Source of the DNA: Deferrisoma camini S3R1
Lineage (GTDB): Bacteria; Desulfobacterota; Deferrisomatia; Deferrisomatales; Deferrisomataceae
DNA length: 64,000 bases
Direction: 5' to 3'
Assembly: GCF_000526155.1 (NCBI RefSeq)
Contig: NZ_JAFN01000001.1
Location: 1,885,014-1,949,013, forward strand
Part shown: positions 52,754 through 61,400 of the stretch, piece by piece
Numbering within the stretch: the stretch's first letter is position 1
Layout of the letters: each line of letters opens with the position of its first letter
Translations under genes and position numbers: made by a program
The notes under the pieces: generated by a model
The model's input: the letters and a program-made list of their open reading frames with translations, nothing else
Databases searched by the model: none
What the model was told of the DNA's origin: nothing

Positions 52754-52812
52754 GCCCAACAGGGGATTAGGCCGACGTCGGCCTAATCCGTTCGGGCTGT
52801 ATTCGGCCTAAC
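52754..52812 (-). other. attC-like palindrome upstream of the TIR gene
   Basis: Read on the plus strand: GCCCAAC, a 3-base spacer, a perfect 13-bp palindrome GGATTAGGCCGAC/GTCGGCCTAATCC with no loop, then GTTCGGGC. The last is the complement of the core with one extra C, like the extrahelical base of attC sites. A further core GCCTAAC lies at 52806-52812. The GTTGGGC core on the gene's strand is 16 bases before the ATG, the normal position for an integron cassette start. Confidence 0.6.
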
Positions 52813-53735
52813 ATGTTGTAGATTTCGCTTTGCGGGCGCGCCCCTCCGGGGAGGCGCGTGGGGCGGCGGGGTGAGCCGCGGCCCTGAAACGAAACGGCCG
52901 CAACCATTCCGGGGAATGGATTGCGGCCGTTGGATGCTGATGGTCGGTGAAGTGCTTGCCCATCGCGCCCCCCTGTGGCGTCGGAGCCCTTCAACACGCC
53001 GTTTCATAGCAGCTCTCGCCCCTTGCTGTCAACGCCCGCCCGCCGGCGATCGCTTTCCGGCCGCGCGCCTCTCCCTTCGCCCGACCTCGGTAGGGGGCCC
53101 TCGGCCACTCCGGGGGACGAAGCACGGGGTCTCGGTGGTGAGGGGGCGGGCCAGGCCGGGCGTTCTTGCGGCTTGCGGCGCCCGGAGTACACTTCCATGG
53201 AACTTCCCAGCTCGGCGGCTGGGCAGCTAGGCGGCTAGGCAGCTAAAACCATCGTGATTCCAGCTCGATAGCCTGAACAGCACCGGGGGAGCGGCCCTTT
53301 GGGCCGCGATGCATTCCCTGTGCGGGCCTACGGCCCGAATCGCGGCGTGGACGCCGCTGCCACACCGGGCCTCACCCAGCCGTTACTCTTTACGTCGTAG
53401 GGCCCCCCAGGGCCGAAGGGGGCTTCCCAGTAACTTCCGTTAGGACGCCGGGAGGCTTGAAAACCTCACGGCTTTCCAAGCGTTCTAACCATGACCAGGC
53501 GTCTTTGGCGTCACCTCATGGTTCAGGGAAAGCTACTCTCCCCGTTGCAGGGCCCCGCAGGGGCCTGACGGGGCTACACGACAACTCGGGGCCTATGGCC
53601 CGCTGGGAGGTTGGGACGGGAGGATGCCAAGCTCCTGGCGGTAGAGCAGGCCCGCGTGGGGGAGCACACGTGACCTTGGGGCCTTCGGCCCAAAGACCCC
53701 TGAGGGGTCTACCCCACCAACGGAGGAGGAGCCCC
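52813..53735. repeat. long gene-free region with hairpins and repeats
   Basis: About 920 bases with no supported gene. It holds a long hairpin at 52893-52931 (AACGGCCGCAACCATTCC / GGAATGGATTGCGGCCGTT) and an 8-mer array at 53209-53243 (CTCGGCGG CTGGGCAG CTAGGCGG CTAGGCAG). GTCGTAGGGCCCCCCAGGGC (53393) and GTTGCAGGGCCCCGCAGGGG (53540) follow, then several GGCCTTCGGCCC-type short hairpins up to the ribosome site CGGAGGAGGAGCCCC. Plus-strand frames opening at 53457 lack ribosome sites. Confidence 0.6.
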
Positions 53736-54803
53736 GTGATCGAACGCGTGGTGGACCCGGTGTGCGGCAAGCCGGTGGAGAACCCGGACACGGCCCCCAG
53801 CACGGAGTGCAGGGGCGAGACCGTGTACTTCTGCTCGGTGTCGTGCCGGGAGAAGTTCGTGTGCGAGCCCACGAAGCGTCTGACGGACTACCTGTTCGAC
53901 GTGATCATCATCGGCGGGGGGCCGGCCGGCATCTCGGCCGGCATCTACGCCGCGCTCACGGGGCTGGACACCCTGTTCCTCACCAAGAGCCTGGGGGGCC
54001 AGGCCTGGGACTCCACGGCCATCGTGAACTACCCCGGCTTCGACCTGATCACCGGCCCCGAGCTGGTGGACCGGTTCCAGAAACAGCTGTTCGAGAGCCT
54101 GAAGCTCTCGCACCAGATCTGCGGGGTCACCTCCGTGGAGAAGCACGGCGGGGTGTTCGAGGTGCGCACCGACGACGACCGGACGTACCGGAGCCGCACC
54201 GTGATCCTGGCCACGGGCATGAAGCGCCGCCGGCTGGGGATTCCGGGCGAGCAGGAGTTCCTGGGCCGGGGCGTGCTGGAGTTCCACGCCCTGGCGGCGA
54301 ACCGGTACGACGGCACCGAGGTGGCGGTGGTGGGCGGGGGGAACTCGGCCGCCCAGGCCGCCCTGGGCCTCGCCGAGGAGGGGGCCCGGGTGACCCTGGT
54401 GACCCGGTCGTACCGGGCCGACGAGTACCTCAAGGAGAAGGTGGCCGCCTCGGACGCGATCGTGGTGCTGCAGAACCGGACCCCGCTGCGGATCGAGGGC
54501 ACCGACCGGGCCGAGGTGCTGGTGGTGCGCAACCAGGACAACGGCGCCGAGGAGGTGCTGCCGGTGGAGGCGGTGTTCGTGGAGATCGGGCTGGTGCCCA
54601 ACAGCGACCTGGTGCGGGACCTGGTCCACGTGAACGAGCGGGGCGAGGTGGAGATCGACGGCAACTGCCGCACCGGCCTGCCGGGCCTGTACGCGGCGGG
54701 CGACGTGACCAACACCTTCGGCAAGCGCATCCTCATCGCGGCCGGCGAGGGGGCCAAGGCGGTCCTGGCCATCGAGCAGTTCCTGAAGGGCCGGAAATCG
54801 TGA
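53736..54803 (+). CDS. YHS domain fused to thioredoxin-reductase-like flavoprotein without CxxC
   Basis: A 355-residue fusion. Residues 1-about 48 are a YHS metal-binding domain (VVDPVCGKPVE ... YFCSVSCREKF; Cys 10, 25, 33, 37, 43). From about 53 it is a thioredoxin-reductase-like oxidoreductase with FAD motif IIIGGGPAGISAG, NAD(P) motif VAVVGGGNSAAQAA and ATGMKRRRLGIPG. The active-site CATC(D)G of true thioredoxin reductases is absent; the position reads LEFHALAANRY. It may pass electrons to a metal or disulfide carried by the YHS domain (inference). The GTG start follows CGGAGGAGGAGCCCC. Confidence 0.88.
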   Translation: MIERVVDPVCGKPVENPDTAPSTECRGETVYFCSVSCREKFVCEPTKRLTDYLFDVIIIGGGPAGISAGIYAALTGLDTLFLTKSLGGQAWDSTAIVNYPGFDLITGPELVDRFQKQLFESLKLSHQICGVTSVEKHGGVFEVRTDDDRTYRSRTVILATGMKRRRLGIPGEQEFLGRGVLEFHALAANRYDGTEVAVVGGGNSAAQAALGLAEEGARVTLVTRSYRADEYLKEKVAASDAIVVLQNRTPLRIEGTDRAEVLVVRNQDNGAEEVLPVEAVFVEIGLVPNSDLVRDLVHVNERGEVEIDGNCRTGLPGLYAAGDVTNTFGKRILIAAGEGAKAVLAIEQFLKGRKS

Positions 54804-54854
54804 GCCGTTGGCAGTGGGGGGGGGAGAGGGGGAATCCTTGGCGTTGGTGGATCG

Positions 54855-54908
54855 CCAGCCTTCTAGCCTCCTAGCTTTCTAGCTTTCTAGCCTTCCAGCC
54901 TTCCAGCC
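54855..54908. repeat. 8-base degenerate tandem array overlapping ampD end
   Basis: Six units: CCTTCTAG CCTCCTAG CTTTCTAG CTTTCTAG CCTTCCAG CCTTCCAG. The array supplies the ampD stop codon (TAG) and its last few residues. Confidence 0.75.
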
Positions 54909-55423
54909 GCCTCCCTCACCCGTTTCCAGTCGAACAGGGGGCCGGGGTCGCGCTTGCGGCCCGGGGCCACGTGCTCGTGCCCCACGATCCGCTCCGGCCG
55001 GATGGCGGGGTGGGCCCGCATCAGCTCCGCCAGGAGCCGATCCAGGGTCTGGTACTGGGGCTCGGTGTAGGGGGTGACCTCGTCCCCCTCCAGCTCGATG
55101 CCCACCGAGAACCGGTTCACGTCGGGCACCCCGTCGAGCAGGCTCTCGCCCGCGTGCCAAGCCTTGCGGTCGGTGTCCACGAACTGCACGCACCCGCCCC
55201 GGCGGTCGATCAGGAAGTGGGCCGACACCCGCAGGTCCGCGATCTGCCGGAAGTAGGGGTGCAGCCCGGGATCGAGCCGGTTCTGGAACAGCGCCTCGAT
55301 GTGGCCCCCGCCGAACTCGCCCGGCGGCAGGCTGATGTGGTGGAGCACCACCGCGTCCACCTCGGCCCCGCCCCGGTCGGATGCGTTGGGGCTCGGCACC
55401 CACCGGGCCCAGGGCACGATCAC
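54887..55423 (-). CDS. ampD: 1,6-anhydro-N-acetylmuramyl-L-alanine amidase
   Basis: A 178-residue amidase_2 protein of AmpD type, cutting the lactyl-amide bond of anhydromuropeptides in cell-wall recycling. Zinc ligands are in VVLHHISLPPG (His) and VGHEHVAPGRKRDPGPLFDW (His, Asp), with SAHFLIDRRG and VGIELEGDEV in between. No signal peptide, so cytoplasmic. The GTG overlaps the stop of the ABC permease gene (GTGA). Lying last in a peptide-transporter operon suggests joint muropeptide uptake and recycling. Confidence 0.93.
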   Translation of the reverse strand: MIVPWARWVPSPNASDRGGAEVDAVVLHHISLPPGEFGGGHIEALFQNRLDPGLHPYFRQIADLRVSAHFLIDRRGGCVQFVDTDRKAWHAGESLLDGVPDVNRFSVGIELEGDEVTPYTEPQYQTLDRLLAELMRAHPAIRPERIVGHEHVAPGRKRDPGPLFDWKRVREAAGRLEG

Positions 55424-56274
55424 GGCCGCTCCCCCGACGGCCCGGCCCGGGGGTCGAGCCGGTCGCGCAGCACGTCACCCAGCACGTTGATCCCCAGCAC
55501 GGCCACCAGGATCGCCAGGCCCGGGAACAGGGCCAGGTGGGGCGCGAACAGCAGGTAGTCCACCCCCTGGCTCAGCAGCCCGCCCCAGGTGGGCACGTCC
55601 TGGGGCCCCAGCCCCAAAAACGAAAGGGTGGATTCGGCCAGGATGGTGCCGGCCAGGCCGAACGTGGCCTGCACGGCCAGCACCCCCACCAGGTTGGGCA
55701 GCAGGTGGCCCAGGGCGATCCGCACGGGCCCGGCGCCCAGCACCCGGGCCGCGGTCACGAACTCCCGCTCCCGCAGGGACAGGACCTCGCCCCGGACCAG
55801 GCGGGCAAACCCCACCCATCCCATGGCACAAAGGGCGATGATCAAATTGCGAAGACTCGGCCCCAGCACCCCAGCCAACGCGATCGCGAGCAGGATGCCG
55901 GGAAACGCCAAGAGGATGTCCACCACCCGCATCAGGACCTCGTCCACCCATCCGCCCCGGTACCCGGCCCACAGCCCGAGCCCCGTGCCCACCACCAGGC
56001 TCACGCCCACCACCGAGAACCCCACCGCCAGGCTCACCCGGCCGCCGTAGAGGATGCCCGCCAGCACGTCCCGGCCCAGGCGGTCCTGGCCCAGGGGGTG
56101 GGCCCGGCTCGGCCCCTCGAGGGTGCCGTCCAGGTCGATGGCCTGGGGGTCGGCCGGCGCCAGCACCGGCGCGAGCACGGCGCCGACCACCAGAAGCGCC
56201 AGGCATCCGGCCGCGGCCAGCACGAACACCCGGCCGCCCGGGATCCGGCGCAGCGCGGTCGCGATCCCCCTCAT
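55420..56274 (-). CDS. dipeptide/oligopeptide ABC transporter permease (DppC-like)
   Basis: A 284-residue inner-membrane permease with about six helices. The N-terminal HPLGQDRLGRDVLAGILYGG is the DppC/OppC hallmark, and the EAA loop (LVRGEVLSLREREFVTAARVLGAG) contacts an ATPase. No ATPase gene is in the operon. The ATG overlaps the preceding permease stop (ATGA). Confidence 0.93.
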   Translation of the reverse strand: MRGIATALRRIPGGRVFVLAAAGCLALLVVGAVLAPVLAPADPQAIDLDGTLEGPSRAHPLGQDRLGRDVLAGILYGGRVSLAVGFSVVGVSLVVGTGLGLWAGYRGGWVDEVLMRVVDILLAFPGILLAIALAGVLGPSLRNLIIALCAMGWVGFARLVRGEVLSLREREFVTAARVLGAGPVRIALGHLLPNLVGVLAVQATFGLAGTILAESTLSFLGLGPQDVPTWGGLLSQGVDYLLFAPHLALFPGLAILVAVLGINVLGDVLRDRLDPRAGPSGERP

Positions 56275-57179
56275 CCCCGCACCCTCGGGTCGGCCCACCG
56301 GTAGGCCCAGTCGGCCAGCAGGTTCACCCCCACGTACCCCAGGCTGATCACCAGCACGCACCCCTGCACCAAGGGGTAGTCCCGACCGTGGATGGCCTGG
56401 AGCAGCAGGGTGCCCAGCCCGGGCCACGAGAACACCGCCTCGGTCACCACGGCCCCCGAGAGGAGGGACCCCATCTGCAGGCCCAGCACGGTGATCACGG
56501 GCAGCAGGGCGTTTCGCAGGGCGTGGACCCACAGCACCCGGCCCTCGCCCACGCCCCGGGCCCGGGCCGCCGTGAGGTACTCGGCGCCCAGCACCTCCAC
56601 CAGGCTCGACCGGAGCATCCGGGTCAGCATGGCCGCCAGGGCCGTGCCCAGGGTGACCGCGGGAAGCACCAGGCTGGCCCAGCCCGCCCGGCCCGACACG
56701 GGGAACCACCGGAGGTGCACGGAGAAGGCCAGCACCAGGAGCGGCCCGAGCCAGAAGTTGGGGATCGACACCCCCAGCAGGCTCGCCACCAGGCTCCCCC
56801 GGTCCACGGCCGTGTCCTTGCGCCGGGCCGCGGCCACCCCCAGGGGCACGGCCAGGATCAGGGCCACGGCCAGGGCGGCCGCGGACAGCTCCAGGGTGGC
56901 CGGGATCCGGGCGGCCAGCAGCTCGGCCACGGGCCGGCGGTAGAGGATGCTTCGGCCCAGGTCGCCCCGGGCCACCCCGGCCAGGTACCCCAGGTACTGC
57001 TCGGCCAGGGGCCGGTCGAGCCCCAGCTCGGCCCGCAGGGCCGCCTTGTCGGCCGGGTTGGCGGTCTCGCCCAGCATCACGTCCACCGGGTCGCCCGGCA
57101 CCAGGTGCACCAGCAGGAACACCAGGGTCACCACGCCCAGCACGGTGGGCACCAGGGTCACGAGCCGCCGCCGGATCAC
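56271..57179 (-). CDS. dipeptide/oligopeptide ABC transporter permease (DppB-like)
   Basis: A 302-residue permease with six helices. It starts RRLVTLVPTVLGVVTLVFLLVHLVPGDPVDVMLG (DppB/OppB type) and contains the EAA motif MLRSSLVEVLGAEYLTAARARG. The GTG start overlaps the stop of the binding-protein gene. It pairs with the DppC-like permease. Confidence 0.93.
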   Translation of the reverse strand: MIRRRLVTLVPTVLGVVTLVFLLVHLVPGDPVDVMLGETANPADKAALRAELGLDRPLAEQYLGYLAGVARGDLGRSILYRRPVAELLAARIPATLELSAAALAVALILAVPLGVAAARRKDTAVDRGSLVASLLGVSIPNFWLGPLLVLAFSVHLRWFPVSGRAGWASLVLPAVTLGTALAAMLTRMLRSSLVEVLGAEYLTAARARGVGEGRVLWVHALRNALLPVITVLGLQMGSLLSGAVVTEAVFSWPGLGTLLLQAIHGRDYPLVQGCVLVISLGYVGVNLLADWAYRWADPRVRG

Positions 57180-58717
57180 GGCGCCCCCTCCGGCCTCACC
57201 CGGGCCAGGCTGGTGTACTCCCCGCCGGGCAGGGGCTCGAACCCGGTGTACCCCCGGCGCAGCACCACCACGTTGTCGAGCCACCACAGGCTCACGTACA
57301 CGCAGTCGCGGGCCACGGCCTCCTGGATGCGGAAGTACAGCTCCCGCCGCCGCTCCGGGTCGGTCGTGCGGCGGCTCTCGTCGATCCAGGCGTCCACCTG
57401 GGGGTTCCGGTACCGGCCCCGGTTGGCCCCCCGGGGCGGCACCGAGGCGGAGTGGAACAGGTAGTGGAACACGTCCGGGTCCCGAAGCCCGATCCACCGC
57501 AGGCTCATGAGCTGGAAGTCGCCCCTTTTGACGTCGGAGAAGAAGGTCCCCCACTCGAAGCTGCGCACATCCACCCCGATGCCCACCCGGCCGAGCTGCT
57601 CGGCGATCACCCGGGCCACCTCGTTGGCGGTCTTGTCCGTGCTGGTCTTGTAGCTGAGCCGGAACCGCACGGCCGGCCCCGGCCCGTCGGGGTCGGGGTA
57701 GCCGGCCTCGTCCAGGAGCCGTCGGGCCCGGTCCGGGTCGTAGGGGTAGGTGGGCACGTCCGGGTTGTGGGCCCAGTGCTCCGGGGGGAACAGGGTGGTG
57801 GCCGGCCGGGCCAGCCCGTCCAGGGCGAACCGGATCAGGGCCTGGCGGTCCACGGCGTGGGCGATGGCCCGGCGGACCCGCACATCCTTCAAGATCGGGT
57901 CTTCACAATTGAAACCGATGTACTGATACGAGGTTCCGGGCGACACGATCACCTGGAGATTCGGATCCCGCTTCAGGAACCGCACGCTGTAGGGGGGCAC
58001 GGCGTTCTGGAGCAGGTCCAGCCCGCCCGAGCGGATCTCCAGCAGCCGGGTGGTGGCGTTGGGAATGATGCGGAACCGGATCCGCTCGAGGGCCGGCGGC
58101 CCCTCGAAGTGCTCCGGGAACGCCTCCAGCACGATCTCCTCGCCCGGCCGGAAGGCGGCCAGTCGGTACGGGCCGGTCCCCACCACCCGATCGCCCAGGT
58201 CCTTGCGGTTCGCCAGGCCCTGGGGCAGGATGCCCAGGGTGAGCAGCGAGGGGAACGACACGTAGACCCGCTTCAGCCGGAACACCACGGTGTAGGGGTC
58301 GGCCGCCTCGACCGACCGGAGCGGCTCCAGGGCCCCCGCGGCCGGGCACCCGTGGGCCGGGTCGGCCACGTACCGGTAGGTGGCCACCACGTCCCGGGCC
58401 GTCAGCTCGGAGCCGTCGTGGAACCGGACCCCCTGCCGAAGCCGCAGCACGTGGGTGCGCTCGTCCGGCTGCTCCCACGCCACGGCCAGGTCGGGCACCA
58501 GCCGGCCCGAGGGGTCGGCCTTGAGCAGGCCGTGGAACAGCAGGGGCAGGATCCGGACGGCGTGGGCCCCGGCCGCGTACCGGGGATCCAGGGTGGTGGG
58601 GGTGGACTCGATCCCCACCCGGAACGCCGCCGGCTCCGGGCCGGTGCGGCACCCCATGGCTCCGGCCGCCAGCAGGGCGACGGCGAGCGATACGATCCGT
58701 GCGACGCGGGCTCCCAT
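57176..58717 (-). CDS. peptide-type ABC transporter substrate-binding lipoprotein
   Basis: A 513-residue family 5 (SBP_bac_5) binding protein: signal peptide with lipobox GAMGC (near residue 23), GIESTPTTLDPRYAAGA, RQGVRFHDGSELTARDVVATYRY and VGTGPYRLAAF. It delivers peptides or muropeptides to the permeases encoded next in the operon; AmpD at the operon end favours cell-wall peptides (inference). The ATG at 58717 is preferred; long frames upstream have no support. Confidence 0.93.
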   Translation of the reverse strand: MGARVARIVSLAVALLAAGAMGCRTGPEPAAFRVGIESTPTTLDPRYAAGAHAVRILPLLFHGLLKADPSGRLVPDLAVAWEQPDERTHVLRLRQGVRFHDGSELTARDVVATYRYVADPAHGCPAAGALEPLRSVEAADPYTVVFRLKRVYVSFPSLLTLGILPQGLANRKDLGDRVVGTGPYRLAAFRPGEEIVLEAFPEHFEGPPALERIRFRIIPNATTRLLEIRSGGLDLLQNAVPPYSVRFLKRDPNLQVIVSPGTSYQYIGFNCEDPILKDVRVRRAIAHAVDRQALIRFALDGLARPATTLFPPEHWAHNPDVPTYPYDPDRARRLLDEAGYPDPDGPGPAVRFRLSYKTSTDKTANEVARVIAEQLGRVGIGVDVRSFEWGTFFSDVKRGDFQLMSLRWIGLRDPDVFHYLFHSASVPPRGANRGRYRNPQVDAWIDESRRTTDPERRRELYFRIQEAVARDCVYVSLWWLDNVVVLRRGYTGFEPLPGGEYTSLARVRPEGAP

Positions 58718-58859
58718 GCCCCTATGGTACCCACGGCCGCCGCCCCGAACCAGAGGTGGGCTTCGGCAGGCTGCGAGGCGGCCAGCCGCCCATCGAGCCG
58801 AAGGCTCAACGTGAAACCCAGCCGGGCCGAGAAGCATCAAAAGGCCGCGGCGAAGCCTT

Positions 58860-58884
58860 CCGGCCTTCTGGCTTTCCAGCCTTC
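58860..58884. repeat. 8-base degenerate tandem array
   Basis: CGGCCTTCTGG CTTTCCAG CCTTCCAG CG, three 8-base units just upstream of the OsmC gene ribosome site. The rest of the 190-base gap shows nothing. Confidence 0.6.
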
Positions 58885-58907
58885 CAGCGTCGATAAGGAG
58901 AAGACCC

Positions 58908-59300
58908 ATGGCCATGGAAGTTCGGTACCCCGGTGGGGTTGCGGTCGAGGTGCTGCAGCGGGGGTTCACGATCCGCACGGACCAGCCCGAAGGGGCCGGA
59001 GGCGGGGGCACGGCCCCCTCGCCGTTCGAGCTGTTCCTGGCGTCGATCGCGGCCTGCGCCGGTTTCTTCGCCCTGAGGTTCTGCCAGCAGCGCGGCATCG
59101 ACACGGCCGGGCTCGGCCTGACCCTGGACACCGAGCGGGACCCGGAGCGGCACCGGGTGTCGAAGATCGTGCTGCGGCTCCGGCTCCCCGAGGGGTTCCC
59201 CGAGAAGTACCGCAAGGCCATCGTGCGGGCGGTGGACGAGTGCTCGGTCAAACGCCACATTCTGGAGCCCCCGGAGTTCGAGACCGTGATCGAGGGGTAG
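58908..59300 (+). CDS. OsmC family protein
   Basis: A 130-residue OsmC-fold protein. The first Cys is in FLASIAACAGFFALRFC, with the usual second Cys in AVDECSVKRHILEPPEF. OsmC/Ohr proteins reduce organic peroxides through these two Cys. Sequence around them resembles the general OsmC (YhfA-like) subgroup more than Ohr. AAGGAGAAGACCC precedes the ATG. Confidence 0.9.
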   Translation: MAMEVRYPGGVAVEVLQRGFTIRTDQPEGAGGGGTAPSPFELFLASIAACAGFFALRFCQQRGIDTAGLGLTLDTERDPERHRVSKIVLRLRLPEGFPEKYRKAIVRAVDECSVKRHILEPPEFETVIEG

Positions 59301-59353
59301 GTGGGGGACTCTGGGCTTGACAAAACCCTTGGGAGTTCCGCACCATCGGGGCC

Positions 59354-60547
59354 ATGATCGCGGAAGACGACCCGTCCCCTCACCCTAGACCGCCCCCAGC
59401 CTGTCCCCATTCGGGGTGCCCGGGGTGCGCCCTGGCGCACCTGCCGGCCCCGGAGCAGATGGAGACGAAGCGGCGCACGGTCGCCGAGGCCCTGGCCCTG
59501 CACCTGGGCCGGATCGTGCCGGTGGACGCCGTGGTGCCGGCACCCCGCACGGCCGGGTACCGGGCCGGAGCCAAGCTGGTATTCGGCCGCCAGGGCACGC
59601 GGGTGGTGCTGGGCATCTTCGCCCGGGGCTCCCACCGGGTGGTGGACATCCCCCGCTGCCCGGCCCACACCGCCGGGGTGGCTGCCGCGGCCCGGGCCCT
59701 GCGGACGTTGATCGGCCGGGCGCCCGGCCTGGTGTGGCAGGGGCCCGGTGGGCAGGGGTGGCTGCGGTACGCCGCGTTTCAGGAGAGCCGGGCCACGGGC
59801 CGGGTGGCCGTGACCCTGGTCACCCGCACGGACGAGGGCGCGGGCACCCTGCGGAGCCTGGCCGCCCGGCTGCGGGAGGCCGTGCCGGCCGTGGCCGGGG
59901 TCGCCTGGAACGTGAACCCCAGCTCGGGCAACGCGGTGTTCGGCCCCCGATGGGAGCCGATCCTCGGGGACCCGGTCCTCGAGGAACGGTTCCTGGGCCT
60001 GGAGTTCCGGGCCTCGCCGGGCGCCTTCCTCCAGGCCAACCGGGACCTGGCCGACGAGGCCTACCGCGCCCTGGTGGAGGCCCTGGACCCGGGCCCGGGG
60101 GACGACGTGTTGGACCTCTACTCCGGGGTGGGGGTGACCGCCATCGCCCTGGCGGCCCGGGCCCGCCGGGTGGTGGGGGTCGAGGCCCACCCGGTGGCGG
60201 CCGACGACGCCCGGGCCAACGCCCGGAGGGCCGGCGTGGAGAACGCCCTGTTCCGCCAGGGGGATGCCGCGGCCGAGGCGTGGGAGCTCGTGTCCGAGGG
60301 GTTCCGGCCGGCCGTGGCCGTGCTGAACCCGGCCCGGAAGGGGGCCGACGCCGGCGTGATCGACGCGCTGGCGGCCCTGGAGCCCCGGCGCATCGCCTAC
60401 CTCTCGTGCAACCCCCAAACCCTGGCCCGGGACCTGGCCCTGCTGCTGGAGCAGGCCCCCTACCGCATCGTGCGGGTGACCCCCTACGACTTCCTGCCCG
60501 GCACCGACCACGTGGAGACCCTGGTGCTCCTGGAGCGTGGGCCGTGA
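59354..60547 (+). CDS. 23S rRNA (uracil-C5)-methyltransferase, RlmD/RumA/TrmA-like
   Basis: A 397-residue RNA (uracil-C5)-methyltransferase. The N-terminal Cys cluster CPHSGCPGC suggests a [4Fe-4S] site. SAM motif VLDLYSGVGVTAIALA and the catalytic Cys in IAYLSCNPQTLARDL are present; motif DPPRxG reads NPARKG. It lacks an obvious TRAM domain, which is usual for RlmC/shorter RlmD types. The stop overlaps the next gene's GTG (GTGA). Exact uracil target unknown. Confidence 0.88.
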   Translation: MIAEDDPSPHPRPPPACPHSGCPGCALAHLPAPEQMETKRRTVAEALALHLGRIVPVDAVVPAPRTAGYRAGAKLVFGRQGTRVVLGIFARGSHRVVDIPRCPAHTAGVAAAARALRTLIGRAPGLVWQGPGGQGWLRYAAFQESRATGRVAVTLVTRTDEGAGTLRSLAARLREAVPAVAGVAWNVNPSSGNAVFGPRWEPILGDPVLEERFLGLEFRASPGAFLQANRDLADEAYRALVEALDPGPGDDVLDLYSGVGVTAIALAARARRVVGVEAHPVAADDARANARRAGVENALFRQGDAAAEAWELVSEGFRPAVAVLNPARKGADAGVIDALAALEPRRIAYLSCNPQTLARDLALLLEQAPYRIVRVTPYDFLPGTDHVETLVLLERGP

Positions 60548-61338
60548 CCCTCGGGTTCGTGGACGGCCACTGTCACCTGGACCACGTGCTCCAGGCCCAC
60601 CCGGGCCGCATCGCCTGGATCAAGGCGGCGGGTGGCGGCCTGGTGGGGTGGTCGTTCGCCCACCGCGTCGGGTCGGTGTCGGACCTGAGGGCCTACTGGC
60701 GCGCCCAGATCGCGGCCGTGGAGGAGGTGGCCCGGGCGGGGGTGGTCTGCGCGTTCCTGGTGGGGGTGCATCCCCGCAACATCCCGCCGGACCTCCGGCC
60801 GGAGGCGCTCGGGGACCTGCTGCGGCCCCTTCTGGACCACCCCCTGTGCCGGGGCATCGGAGAGATCGGCCTGGAGACCGCGTCGGACCGGGAGCTGGAG
60901 GTGTTCGAGGCCCAGCTCGGTCTGGCGGCCGAGCTGGGCGATCGCGGCCAGATGTTCGGGGTGCACACGCCCCGGCAGGACAAGGAGCGGGTCACCCGGG
61001 CCGTGCTCGCAGCCCTGGTCCGGCATCCTGCCGCAGCCGGGCGGGCGGTCGTGGACCACACGACCCCGGTCACGGCGCCGTGGGCCCTGGAGGCGGGGCT
61101 CCGGATCGGGATGAGCCTGAGCCCCTTGAAGAGCTCGGCCGACGACGTGCGCGCGGTGCTCCGGGCCCATCCCGAGGCGGCCGACCGGCTGTGCCTGAAC
61201 ACCGACTCGGGGACCCGGTTCTTCGAGGACCTGTGGGCCTTCTCCCGGGCGCCCGGGCTCCCCGAGCCCGTGGCCCGAAAGATCGCCCGCGACAACGCGG
61301 CGGCCTGGTTCCGGTTGGGGGAGGCCGGGGCCGGGTAA
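60544..61338 (+). CDS. TatD-family metal-dependent hydrolase
   Basis: A 264-residue amidohydrolase-fold protein. Metal ligands are in FVDGHCHLDH (HxH), GIGEIGLE (Glu), MFGVHTPRQDK (His), VVDHTTP (His) and LNTDSG (Asp). TatD-type enzymes are DNA 3' exonucleases or D-aminoacyl-tRNA-like hydrolases; the motif set is divergent from E. coli TatD. The GTG start overlaps the RNA methyltransferase stop. Confidence 0.85.
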   Translation: MTLGFVDGHCHLDHVLQAHPGRIAWIKAAGGGLVGWSFAHRVGSVSDLRAYWRAQIAAVEEVARAGVVCAFLVGVHPRNIPPDLRPEALGDLLRPLLDHPLCRGIGEIGLETASDRELEVFEAQLGLAAELGDRGQMFGVHTPRQDKERVTRAVLAALVRHPAAAGRAVVDHTTPVTAPWALEAGLRIGMSLSPLKSSADDVRAVLRAHPEAADRLCLNTDSGTRFFEDLWAFSRAPGLPEPVARKIARDNAAAWFRLGEAGAG

Positions 61339-61400
61339 AGGTTTTTCCCGGGCCGGCCGAAGGGAGAACGGAACGGCCCCGTATCCACGGAGGGAACCCC

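Noticed and set aside
43664-53735. Prophage or conjugative island
   Set aside because: No capsid, tail, integrase, relaxase or attachment repeats were seen; the mobile signals are only REP transposase copies and an integron-like cassette.
57176-60511. Very long minus-strand open frame (over 1,100 codons)
   Set aside because: Only the part from 58717 down is the binding protein; the upstream part is the antisense of the RlmD-like and OsmC genes, open because of high GC.
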